The translations under genes and the position numbers were made by a program. Source: Candidatus Falkowbacteria bacterium RIFCSPLOWO2_12_FULL_45_13 (lineage in GTDB: Bacteria > Patescibacteriota > Patescibacteriia > Patescibacteriales > GWC2-42-12). Taken from it: 17,127 bases of DNA. The notes below the pieces were generated by a model. The model searched no databases. It was given only the letters and a program-made list of their open reading frames with translations, and was not told the origin of the DNA. The stretch lies in the NCBI GenBank assembly GCA_001778055.1, contig MFFY01000040.1:1-17127 (forward strand). The letters are read 5' to 3'. Below are positions 7,008 to 13,294 of the stretch, in pieces; the first letter of the stretch is position 1; every line of letters starts with the position of its first letter.

Positions 7008-7715
7008 ATGCTTTATTTTAAAATAGAAAAATTTGAAGGTCCTTTGGGGTTGTTATTGCAGTTAATTGAAAAGGAAGAGCTGGATATAACGGAAATTTGT
7101 TTGGCTAAAATCGCGGATCAATATATCGACTATATCAGGAGTTCTCAGCAAATGAAGCCGGAAGAAATAGCGGACTTTTTAGTGGTGGCCGCTAAATTGC
7201 TGTTAATCAAATCCAGGGCTCTTCTGCCCTTTCTAAAAGGTGAAGCCGAAGAAGAAATCAGGGAGTTTGAGGACCAATTAAGAATGTATCAAGAATTTTT
7301 GGCCGCGGCCAAAAAAATTGAAGCGATCATTGGTAAAAAAAGATTCAGTTTCACCCGCGAGTTTAACCGTCAGGCGATCTTGGCCAACGCCGATATTTTT
7401 TCACCGCCGAAAAAGCTAACGGCTGGGGATTTATCCGGGCTGTTTAATGAAATTATTAAAAATGTCAAGCCGCCAGAGCTGTTAGAGGAAAAGAAACTGG
7501 AGCAAACGGTTAATATTGAAGATAAAATTTTAACTATCCAGCGGATTTTAATTGATCGTTTGCGAGTTAGTTTTAACCATATTTTATCGAGCGCGCGAAG
7601 CAAAACCGAGATGATTGTCAGCTTCTTGGCGCTTTTGGAATTAATCAAGCAAAAAAATGTTGTCGTGGCGCAGAGCAACATATTTGGAGAGATTGAAATC
7701 AGCAGAGCGGCGTAA
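7008..7715 (+). CDS. scpA: Segregation and condensation protein A
   Basis: Kleisin subunit that bridges the SMC dimer in the bacterial condensin complex; acts on the nucleoid. The N-terminus has the hallmark FEGPLGLLLQLIEKEELDITEICLAKIADQYIDYI (about residues 9-43), followed by PEEIADFLVVAAKLLLIKSRALLP, the helical SMC-neck binding region. The C-terminal winged helix lies at about 180-235 (ILIDRLRVSFNHIL, VVSFLALLELIKQKNV). Length 235 is normal. It is 35 bases upstream of scpB, the usual partner, so they are probably one operon. The start follows an AT-rich hairpin with no Shine-Dalgarno sequence. No smc gene is in the window. Confidence 0.95.
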   Translation: MLYFKIEKFEGPLGLLLQLIEKEELDITEICLAKIADQYIDYIRSSQQMKPEEIADFLVVAAKLLLIKSRALLPFLKGEAEEEIREFEDQLRMYQEFLAAAKKIEAIIGKKRFSFTREFNRQAILANADIFSPPKKLTAGDLSGLFNEIIKNVKPPELLEEKKLEQTVNIEDKILTIQRILIDRLRVSFNHILSSARSKTEMIVSFLALLELIKQKNVVVAQSNIFGEIEISRAA

Positions 7716-7750
7716 AGTTTAAAAATCAAAATGAAAAATGAGCTTAAATT

Positions 7751-8293
7751 ATGAGTTCCCTAAAGTCCAAAATTGAATCTCTTTTATTTATTTCCACTAA
7801 GCCTATGGCCCTAAGTTTATTGGCTAAGCTTTTAAAGGTTGACAAGAAAGAGATAGCCAAATCGGCCGATGAGCTGATGATCGACTATAAAAATAACCAG
7901 GCCGGCGTCCAAATTATTAAAACTGATTCCAAATATCAAATGGTCAGCGCGCCGGATAACGTCAAGGTTATACAGGAATTCGTCGCCGATGAAACTACCG
8001 GCGAATTATCCAGGCCCAGCCTGGAAGCCTTAACCATAATCGCTTACCGCGGACCGGTTTCTAAGATTGATCTTGACAGGATCAGGGGAGTAAATTGCGC
8101 CTTGATTTTAAGAAATCTGCTGATCCGAGGATTAATTGAAAGCAGATTGGATAAAAAGAAAAACGAGACATATTATTCCGCGACTCTTGATTTCGTCCGT
8201 TTTTTAGGACTAAACGAAATTAAGGACTTGCCGGACTACCTTAAACTCCATCAAGACGATACCATAGACAGAATGCTTATAGCGGGCCAGTAA
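7751..8293 (+). CDS. scpB: Segregation and condensation protein B
   Basis: ScpB is the winged-helix (kite) partner that dimerises and binds the middle of ScpA in the SMC complex. The N-terminal winged helix opens LKSKIESLLFISTKPMALSLLAKLL. The second winged helix carries the family signature RPSLEALTIIAYRGPVSKIDLDRIRGVN (about 87-114), followed by the usual RNLLIRGLIE and the end FLRFLGL-like segment (VRFLGLNEIKDLPD). Length 180 is typical. It lies 35 bases after scpA and 42 before the carboxypeptidase gene, all on the same strand. Confidence 0.95.
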   Translation: MSSLKSKIESLLFISTKPMALSLLAKLLKVDKKEIAKSADELMIDYKNNQAGVQIIKTDSKYQMVSAPDNVKVIQEFVADETTGELSRPSLEALTIIAYRGPVSKIDLDRIRGVNCALILRNLLIRGLIESRLDKKKNETYYSATLDFVRFLGLNEIKDLPDYLKLHQDDTIDRMLIAGQ

Positions 8294-8335
8294 AATAGCC
8301 AGCCCTAAACGTTTATCGGCGATAAAAAATAATTT

Positions 8336-9394
8336 ATGTTAATCCCGGCCGCCATCAGCCTGATAATTTCCGTTCTTTTTTTAAACCTCAGCCCTTTAGG
8401 CCAGGGCAAATTTTTTATAGCCCATCAGTCTAAACCGATTGATGCCGGTCAAGTTTTAGGAGTTAGCGAAAAGATTAGCGAGGAGAAAAAATCAATTGAG
8501 CCGAATGTTAATTTAAATAAAACGGCCGCTAAAATGCTCGTCGAAACCAAATCTTTGCTGTCGCCGCGGCCAGGCCAGCCAATTCGCCAGCCGTCTTCGG
8601 GCGCGGCAGGTCGGCCGGACCGCAGGCGGGAAGCGATCATGGTAAATGAGGATTTTACGGCCGAGAATGGAGCAATTTTGTCTGCTAGCGATAATAGCTT
8701 GTTTTTCGCCAAGCGGCCAGACCAGCCTTGGCCGATCGCCAGCATAACTAAATTGTTTACCGTCTACACCTTTCTAGATTTTAATCCCGGCTGGGAGAAA
8801 AGCTATGAAATTAAGGCGGCCGACAAACGGGAAGGCGGCAAAATTTATTTATTTACGGGCGACAGAGTAACAGTAAAAGATTTATTTTATTTCAGCCTGG
8901 TCGGTTCGGATAATACCGCTACCGCGGCCCTGGTGCAGGCTACCGGTTTAAGCGAGGCGGAATTTGTAGAAAAAATGAACGCCAAAGCCAAAGAACTGGG
9001 CCTTAAGAATACTAGACTCATCGATCCGATCGGTCTAAAAGATGGGAATATTTCAACCGCCCGTGAGGTCGCTGTTTTCGCCAAGATTATTTTAGCCAAG
9101 GAGGATATTAACCGCGCCTCTTTGACAAAAAAATATGAATTTAAGACCGAGCAAGGCAGGAAAAAAATTATCGTCAGTACCAACGAGTTGCTGGACGATT
9201 ATCCTAAAGACGGCATCAGTATTTTAGGCGGCAAAACCGGGTATCTCGACTCTTCCGGCTATTGTCTGGTCAGTCAGTTTAAAAATTATGAAGGCCGGAC
9301 GATTGTCACTGTGGTCTTGGGAGCTGATTCGGATAGTAGCCGGTTTAGTTTAACTAGGAAATTGGTTGATTTGTATTATCAGGCCCAACCCTAG
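8336..9394 (+). CDS. Secreted/anchored serine D-Ala-D-Ala carboxypeptidase (peptidase S11)
   Basis: Penicillin-binding enzyme of the DacA/PBP5 type that trims pentapeptides in peptidoglycan outside the membrane. The three catalytic motifs are intact: S136-I-T-K139 (with PWPIASITKLFTVY), S191-D-N193, and K300-T-G302 (LGGKTGYLDSSGYC). A hydrophobic segment at residues 2-20 serves as signal anchor. Residues 30-105 are a linker of low complexity; 74-98 are Pro/Arg/Gly-rich and encoded by unusually GC-rich DNA. The C-terminal beta-sandwich of PBP5 is absent, as the protein stops soon after the catalytic domain (352 residues). It follows scpB after 42 bases and may be the last gene of that operon. 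The start lacks a Shine-Dalgarno sequence. Confidence 0.92.
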   Translation: MLIPAAISLIISVLFLNLSPLGQGKFFIAHQSKPIDAGQVLGVSEKISEEKKSIEPNVNLNKTAAKMLVETKSLLSPRPGQPIRQPSSGAAGRPDRRREAIMVNEDFTAENGAILSASDNSLFFAKRPDQPWPIASITKLFTVYTFLDFNPGWEKSYEIKAADKREGGKIYLFTGDRVTVKDLFYFSLVGSDNTATAALVQATGLSEAEFVEKMNAKAKELGLKNTRLIDPIGLKDGNISTAREVAVFAKIILAKEDINRASLTKKYEFKTEQGRKKIIVSTNELLDDYPKDGISILGGKTGYLDSSGYCLVSQFKNYEGRTIVTVVLGADSDSSRFSLTRKLVDLYYQAQP

Positions 9395-9425
9395 CTCTGA
9401 TATTATAGTTAATTTATTGAGTTTG

Positions 9426-9434
9426 TGGTATAAT
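9426..9434 (+). promoter_or_regulatory. Extended -10 promoter for tpiA-fba
   Basis: TGGTATAAT is a perfect -10 hexamer with the TGn extension. No good -35 hexamer lies 16-18 bases upstream, which extended -10 promoters tolerate. Transcription would start near 9441, giving a leader of about 75 bases to tpiA. Confidence 0.65.
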
Positions 9435-9515
9435 AGACCAAGCAGCAGCTCAATGCTTCGGCCAGCCTGGTATGTTAATTTCAATTTAAATTTATAATTT
9501 AACATTCGCCCAGAT

Positions 9516-10283
9516 ATGCCTACAAAAAAAATAATCATCGCTAACCTGAAAATGAATTTAAGTTTAAGCCAGACCGCGTCTTTGGCGAGAAAATTTAAAA
9601 ATAAATTTACCGCCTTTAATAAGGGCGAAGTGGTAATTTGCCCGGCCACCCTGGCTTTATGCCGAATGGCCGAAATACTAAAGGGGAGCCGGCTGAAACT
9701 CGGAGCGCAAAATGTATTTTGGGAAGAAAACGGGCCGTATACCGGCGAGACCTCCGTCAGCTCTTTGGCAGAAATTGGCTGTCAATACGTTATTTTGGGC
9801 CATAGCGAAAGAAGAATGCATTTGTTGGAAAACTACGAGATGATTCATAAGAAAGTCGCGGCCGTGGTTAAATCGGAAAAATTAACGCCCATAGTCTGTC
9901 TCGGCGAAAACTGGAAAGAGAGAAAGACCGACAGAAGGGATTTTGTCTTAGTAGAGCAGCTCTGGCAAGCCTTATCGGGCATAGATATTTTTGGCGATCA
10001 ACAAATAATTATCGCTTATGAACCGATTTGGGCTATCGGCACAGGCACGGCTATAAAGCCTGACGAAGCCGAGTACGCGCATAAGATAATAAAACTTGCC
10101 CTCAACGATATGTTTGGCATGCAAGTAGTCAGTAAAAATTTTAGAATTATTTACGGCGGCAGCATTAATCCTAAAAATGTTAAGGGTTTTACTGATTTAG
10201 AAAATATGGATGGCTTATTGGTCGGTGGCGCGAGTTTAAAGGCCGAGGAATTTTATAAAGTAGTTAAGGAGATAACCAAATAG
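9516..10283 (+). CDS. tpiA: Triosephosphate isomerase
   Basis: Interconverts dihydroxyacetone phosphate and glyceraldehyde 3-phosphate in glycolysis, cytoplasmic TIM barrel. All catalytic parts are present: N10-L-K12-M-N14 at the N-terminus with Lys12, electrophile His96 in ILGHSERR, base Glu169 in AYEPIWAIGTG, the mobile phosphate loop right after it, and YGGSINPKN (213-221) plus GLLVGGASL (233-241) binding phosphate. Length 255 is normal. It has its own extended -10 promoter upstream and is followed after an 88-base hairpin spacer by fba, the enzyme that makes its substrates. Confidence 0.98.
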   Translation: MPTKKIIIANLKMNLSLSQTASLARKFKNKFTAFNKGEVVICPATLALCRMAEILKGSRLKLGAQNVFWEENGPYTGETSVSSLAEIGCQYVILGHSERRMHLLENYEMIHKKVAAVVKSEKLTPIVCLGENWKERKTDRRDFVLVEQLWQALSGIDIFGDQQIIIAYEPIWAIGTGTAIKPDEAEYAHKIIKLALNDMFGMQVVSKNFRIIYGGSINPKNVKGFTDLENMDGLLVGGASLKAEEFYKVVKEITK

Positions 10284-10284
10284 G

Positions 10285-10371
10285 GAAATTTGAAATTTGA
10301 AATTGGAAATTTGTAAAAAAGAATAATAATTGATTTGCCTGCTCCAAATTTCTAATTTCTAATTTCTAACT
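10285..10371. repeat. AT-rich heptamer hairpin between tpiA and fba
   Basis: The left arm is four heptamers of GAAATTT (one ends in G) at 10285-10312. The right arm is three heptamers of AATTTCT at 10347-10367. Each unit pairs at six of seven positions, giving an imperfect stem of about 28 bp. The right arm ends directly before the fba start codon. Confidence 0.8.
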
Positions 10372-11247
10372 ATGCTGGTCCATATCAAAGACATAGTGAA
10401 TAAGGCCGAACAAGGCGGTTATGCCATCGGCGCTTTTAATGTTACTAATTTGGAATCGGTACTGGGCGTGGCTCAAGCCGCGGTCAAGGCTAATTCCCCG
10501 GCCATTATCCAAGTTTCGGAAAGCGCTATCAGGTATATGGGGCTTAAGCCCATCACCCACATAGTTTCAACGGTAGCTAAAAATGTGGCGGCCAAAGTTC
10601 CGATCGCGCTGCACCTTGACCATGGCTCTAGTTTTGATTCGGTTTTTGAGTGTATTAATTCCGGCTTCACTTCGGTCCATATTGACGCCTCAAGTTTGCC
10701 TTTGGATGAGAATATCAACTTAACCAAGCAGGTGGTGAAAGTGGCGCACGCTAAACACGTCTGGGTTCAGGGAGAAGTCGGCGCCATGATCGGCGGGCAC
10801 GGAAATACAAATAATTTTTTAAAAAAAATACCTTTAGCTGACTTGGATGAAGTGATAAAATTTGTTCATGAAACCAAAGTGGATACTATCGCCGCGGCCG
10901 TAGGCACGGCGCACGGCGTTTATAGAAATGAAGATATTATCTTAAGTTTGCTTAAAGCCATTAAAAAGTCAGTTAACCTACCTTTCGTTTTGCATGGCGG
11001 CTCCGGTGTTTTAAATAGCCAGATGAAGAAAGCGATCAGGGAGGGAGTCAACATAATTAATATTGGCACTGATTTGAAAGTTGCTTTTTGCCAGTCTTTG
11101 ATAAAAGTTTGTTTGGAAAATAAAAACGAAACTGATCCTAGGAATTTACTAAAGCCGACGATTAAGGCGATAGAAAAAGTAGCGGTTGAAAAGATGAAAT
11201 TATTCGGCAGCGCTGGCCGGTATATCGTCGGGGGAGTGGAAACCTGA
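10372..11247 (+). CDS. fba: Class II fructose-bisphosphate aldolase
   Basis: Zinc-dependent aldolase of glycolysis and gluconeogenesis, cleaving fructose 1,6-bisphosphate into the two triose phosphates that TpiA interconverts. Class II marks: Asp83 and zinc ligand His84 in ALHLDHGSS, Glu135 in VQGEVGAMIGG, His181 in VGTAHGVY, His208 in VLHGGSGV, and phosphate-binding INIGTDLK at 230-237. The protein ends FGSAGRY. Length 291 fits the shorter class IIB/GatY-like branch, so a tagatose-bisphosphate aldolase activity cannot be excluded; position beside tpiA favours glycolysis. The start directly follows an AT-rich hairpin and has no Shine-Dalgarno sequence; the stop is TGA. Confidence 0.95.
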   Translation: MLVHIKDIVNKAEQGGYAIGAFNVTNLESVLGVAQAAVKANSPAIIQVSESAIRYMGLKPITHIVSTVAKNVAAKVPIALHLDHGSSFDSVFECINSGFTSVHIDASSLPLDENINLTKQVVKVAHAKHVWVQGEVGAMIGGHGNTNNFLKKIPLADLDEVIKFVHETKVDTIAAAVGTAHGVYRNEDIILSLLKAIKKSVNLPFVLHGGSGVLNSQMKKAIREGVNIINIGTDLKVAFCQSLIKVCLENKNETDPRNLLKPTIKAIEKVAVEKMKLFGSAGRYIVGGVET

Positions 11248-11251
11248 AAAA

Positions 11252-11338
11252 TAACTCAAAACGCAAAAGTAAAATGTCAAAGCTGAAATACTATTTTTAG
11301 TTTTATATTTAAGTTTTGAGCTTTGAGATTTGACATAT
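11252..11338. repeat. AT-rich word hairpin between fba and the TPR gene
   Basis: The core arms AAATGTCAAAGCT (11272-11284) and 11319-11331 are complementary at 12 of 13 positions. Words such as CTCAAAA and TGTCAAA recur on both sides of the loop, so alternative pairings exist. The right arm ends a few bases before the next start codon. Confidence 0.65.
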
Positions 11339-11342
11339 TATT

Positions 11343-12215
11343 ATGTATAATATAATCCCCTTGTTATTAATTTTAATCAGTTTGAGCATAATTATTATAA
11401 TCGTAATGAGGAAATTTTCCGTTTTAGCTAATTTGGACGTAGACAATATACCGGCCGAAAAAGAGGCGAAATTTAAAGAGCGAATTATTTCAAATCGGCT
11501 GAAGAGAAATATTATTAAGTGGTCAGCCAGGCTGGGCAGAATATTCCAGCCGCTGGTTCGAAGCATCAGCAATTTTTTTAAATTAAATTTGCATAAACTT
11601 TACCAGCTAAAGAATGATTATAAAACCAAAGAAGACGGCGAAAGCGGGGATGTTGAAAAAAAAATTGAACAGTTATTTATCCAGGCGGAAGAATTTAAAA
11701 AGCGCGGCGAATTGACTTCGGCGGAAAATAAATATATTGAAATAATTGGCTTAGACAGCAAAAACTTAAAGTCTTTTAAGGATCTGGGCCGCGTGTATTT
11801 TGAAAAGAAACAATATGAAGAGGCCAAAGAGACTTTCGAGCACGTTTTAAAGTTAAAACAAGGCGACGAGGATGTTTACGAAAATTTAGCGCAAATCGCC
11901 AAAGAAAAAGGAGATCTGGATGAGGCGCGCGATGAATATTTAAAGTCCATTAATTTTAATAAAGAAAACGCTCAAACTTATTTTAATTTAGCTTGCGTTT
12001 ATCAGGCCATGGGCAAATGGCCGGAGGCGATACGCAGCTTGAAAAGGGCGTTAAAGATAGAACCAGCTAATCCCAAATACCTTGACACCATGCTGGAAAT
12101 CAGTATAATAATAAAAGATAAAGCGCTGGCTTTGGATGCTTATCAGAAGTTGTTTAAAACTAATCCGGAAAATAATAAATTAGTCGAATTTAAAAAACAG
12201 ATCGATGGATTATAA
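11343..12215 (+). CDS. Membrane-anchored tetratricopeptide repeat protein
   Basis: 290 residues. An N-terminal hydrophobic helix at about 5-22 (LLLILISLSIIIIIVM) anchors the protein, most likely with the rest cytoplasmic, since basic residues follow immediately (RKF and a Lys/Arg-rich 40-95). From about 106 to the end there are four or five TPR units, each with the alternating small/large residue pattern: AEEFKKRGELTSAENKYIEI, KDLGRVYFEKKQYEEAKETF, ENLAQIAKEKGDLDEARDEY, FNLACVYQAMGKWPEAIRSL, then a weaker last repeat. TPRs are protein-binding scaffolds; the partner is unknown. The gene is set between AT-rich hairpins and is probably transcribed alone or with fba. Confidence 0.85.
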   Translation: MYNIIPLLLILISLSIIIIIVMRKFSVLANLDVDNIPAEKEAKFKERIISNRLKRNIIKWSARLGRIFQPLVRSISNFFKLNLHKLYQLKNDYKTKEDGESGDVEKKIEQLFIQAEEFKKRGELTSAENKYIEIIGLDSKNLKSFKDLGRVYFEKKQYEEAKETFEHVLKLKQGDEDVYENLAQIAKEKGDLDEARDEYLKSINFNKENAQTYFNLACVYQAMGKWPEAIRSLKRALKIEPANPKYLDTMLEISIIIKDKALALDAYQKLFKTNPENNKLVEFKKQIDGL

Positions 12216-12226
12216 AACGGCATCTT

Positions 12227-12305
12227 AATAACTTTTAACCCATAACTTAATAACTGGCCGAAAGAAAATTAACTTGAGTTATAAGTTATAGGTTATAAGT
12301 TATTT
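12227..12305. repeat. AT-rich word hairpin upstream of the tRNA block
   Basis: Left arm 12227-12255 consists of AATAACTT / TAACCCATAACT words. Right arm 12277-12305 carries AGTTATAAGTTATAGG-type words that pair with most of it. It separates the TPR gene from the tRNAs and is the same kind of structure as the other spacer hairpins, but with a different word. Confidence 0.7.
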
Positions 12306-12354
12306 TTATTTGTTTTTTAATCGGCCGTTGTAGCTCAGCTGGTAGAGCAACGCC

Positions 12355-12456
12355 CCGCCTATATGCCGACGTAACTCAGTTGGTAGAGTAACTCCATGGT
12401 AAGGAGTAAGTCGCCGGTTCAAATCCGGCCGTCGGCTCAGATTTCGGCGGGCAGGC
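12355..12456 (+). mobile_element. Palindrome-flanked insertion carrying a tRNA
   Basis: The 102 bases between the anticodon stem and loop of the outer tRNA begin CCGCCTATAT and end ATTTCGGCGGGCAGGC, with the inner tRNA between. The end pieces CCGCCTA and TTCGGCGG are exactly the two arms of the palindrome at 15216-15239 and can pair (CCGCC with GGCGG 12446-12450). The element thus looks like a member of that palindrome family with a tRNA in its loop. At about 29 bases besides the tRNA, it is too short for a group I intron. Confidence 0.6.
12365..12437 (+). tRNA. Inner tRNA-Thr(GGT)
   Basis: A canonical 73-base tRNA. Acceptor GCCGACG/CGTCGGC, D arm ACTC/GAGT, anticodon stem ACTCC/GGAGT with loop ATGGTAA, variable AAGTC, T arm GCCGG/CCGGC with loop TTCAAAT. 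The anticodon at 12398-12400 reads ACC/ACU threonine codons. The discriminator is T and CCA is not encoded, so a CCA-adding enzyme is needed. It lies entirely within the anticodon region of another tRNA-Thr-like gene. Confidence 0.95.
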
Positions 12457-12506
12457 ATGGTTAGGCGTAGGTCCGCGGTTCAATTCTGCGCAACGGCTCA
12501 TGGAAC

Positions 12507-12590
12507 ATTTTAGATTTACGATTTTCGGTTTACGATTTTGGTTTAATTCCTAAACCCTAAATCTAAAATCGAAAATCGTAAATCTAAAAT
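12507..12590. repeat. Long AT-rich hairpin between tRNA-Thr and tRNA-Tyr
   Basis: Arms at 12507-12545 and 12551-12590. The outer 21 bases, starting ATTTTAGATTTACGATTTTC, pair perfectly and the rest imperfectly, with a loop of about five bases. It stops five bases before tRNA-Tyr. There is no T-tract, so a simple terminator is less likely than a repeat element. Confidence 0.85.
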
Positions 12591-12595
12591 ATCCA

Positions 12596-12681
12596 GGGTC
12601 GGTACCAAAGCGGTCAACTGGGACAGACTGTAAATCTGTTGGCTCACGCCTTCGTAGGTTCGAATCCTACCCGGCCCACCA
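12596..12681 (+). tRNA. tRNA-Tyr(GTA)
   Basis: A class II tRNA of 86 bases with a long variable arm. Acceptor GGGTCGG pairs with CCGGCCC, anticodon stem ACAGA/TCTGT with loop CTGTAAA gives anticodon GTA, and T loop TTCGAAT is normal. ACCA is encoded at 12678-12681, unlike the neighbouring tRNA-Thr genes. Confidence 0.96.
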
Positions 12682-12745
12682 AGCAATTTTCGATTTACGA
12701 TTTTTAATTTTTTTTAATTAACTAATTACCTAATTAACCAAAGCT

Positions 12746-12901
12746 ATGTCGCAAGATAATTTAATCAAATTGGAATGCACCGCTTGTAAGCGCGTCAACT
12801 ATTTTTCCAATAAGAATAAAAAGACTCTTAAAAATAGGCTGGAGCTTAAAAAGTTTTGCCCGCATTGTAAAAAGCATACGGCGCACAAAGAAACTAAATA
12901 A
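12746..12901 (+). CDS. rpmG: 50S ribosomal protein L33
   Basis: A 51-residue protein beginning MSQDNLIKLECTACKRVNYF and ending CKKHTAHKETK. It has two zinc-binding pairs, Cys11-x2-Cys14 and Cys38-x2-Cys41, as in the zinc-containing (C+) form of L33, plus the basic KNKKTLKNRLELKKF middle. L33 sits near the E site of the large subunit. It lies between tRNA-Tyr and tRNA-Trp; in many bacteria rpmG, tRNA-Trp, secE and nusG are neighbours, and here the order is kept through tRNA-Trp but then broken. No Shine-Dalgarno sequence is visible before the ATG. Confidence 0.93.
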   Translation: MSQDNLIKLECTACKRVNYFSNKNKKTLKNRLELKKFCPHCKKHTAHKETK

Positions 12902-12958
12902 ATTGCCTGGCTTTAGAGAATTAATTTTTATAATAAGAAAATTAATAAAAATGCACCT

Positions 12959-13032
12959 GCGGGGTTAGTTAAATGGTATAACGATGGCCTCCAAATCCAT
13001 TGTCGGGGGTTCGATTCCCTCACCCCGTGCCA
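12959..13032 (+). tRNA. tRNA-Trp(CCA)
   Basis: 74 bases. Acceptor GCGGGGT/ACCCCGT (one G-T pair), D arm GTTA/TAAC, anticodon loop CTCCAAA giving anticodon CCA, T stem GGGGG/CCCTC with loop TTCGATT. The G discriminator, usual for bacterial tRNA-Trp, is followed by an encoded CCA. The last anticodon-stem pair is a C-T mismatch. The recombinase remnant starts directly downstream, as expected if a mobile element once used this tRNA as its target. Confidence 0.92.
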
Positions 13033-13041
13033 GTTGGAAAA

Positions 13042-13293
13042 TGCGTCGCTTCGCGACGCCAGCACCCACTCAAATTCAGCTAAAAATTCAAACTTTCCGC
13101 CTTGCAAAATAAAGTTCGAGCCGATATTTTTTAGAAATGCTTTGAGTTCAGAAAGATCGCCTTCATCGGCGGTCTTTTTTGCTAACTTTGAACGCAAAAT
13201 AAAATCTCTCATGGGTTCGAGCCAATTATTGCCCTTGTCTTTAATTTCTCTTATTTTATCTCCTAAATCCAGTTTTTCTTTAATCAGGCTGTC
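13042..13293 (-). pseudogene. C-terminal remnant of a large serine recombinase
   Basis: Read on the minus strand from the in-frame stop at 13294-13296, the sequence gives DSLIKEKLDLGDKIREIKDK, then GNNWLEPMRDFILRSKLA, a helical stretch, and FLKNIGSNFILQGGKFEF. The WLEPMRDFIL and FLKNIGSNF motifs match the end of the large serine recombinases I know from CPR mobile elements. The catalytic resolvase domain, recombinase domain and zinc ribbon are all absent. The reading frame then runs on into the tRNA-Trp antisense with no proper ending. It is a dead fragment of an integrase beside a tRNA. Family assignment rests on motif recognition. Confidence 0.7.
13043..13059. terminator. Short GC hairpin just after tRNA-Trp
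   Basis: GCGTCGC and GCGACGC form a perfect 7-bp stem with a three-base loop, ten bases after the tRNA. No T-tract follows, so it may be a processing or terminator hairpin, or a palindrome left by recombination. Confidence 0.4.
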
Positions 13294-13294
13294 T

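Larger units (their letters stand above)
12324..12498 (+). tRNA. Outer tRNA-Thr(GGT)-like gene interrupted at position 31/32
   Basis: Two separated pieces, 12324-12354 and 12457-12498, join into a complete 73-base cloverleaf. Acceptor GCCGTTG pairs perfectly with CAACGGC (12491-12497). D arm GCTC/GAGC, anticodon stem ACGCC (12350-12354) with GGCGT (12464-12468), variable AGGTC, and T stem CGCGG/CTGCG are all intact. The loop ATGGTTA (12457-12463) has T33 and anticodon GGT, but base 37 is T instead of the usual purine. A 102-base insertion holding another complete tRNA separates the halves. The discriminator is T and CCA is not encoded. It could be a recently killed gene or a split one needing removal of the insert; bacteria have no standard machinery for this. 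Confidence 0.7.

Noticed and set aside
104..11247. Recoded UGA (Gracilibacteria/SR1 code)
   Set aside because: map and fba end at TGA where family lengths end, and tRNA-Trp has anticodon CCA.
12355..12456. Group I intron in the outer tRNA
   Set aside because: Only about 29 bases remain besides the inner tRNA, far too few for a group I core.
12928..13212. 94-codon minus-strand frame as a separate gene
   Set aside because: Its end is antisense tRNA-Trp; the real signal is a recombinase remnant that continues upstream of its first Met to the stop at 13294.
13034..13294. First 87 codons of the plus-strand 222-codon frame as a protein N-terminus
   Set aside because: They are antisense to the recombinase remnant and lack protein-like composition.
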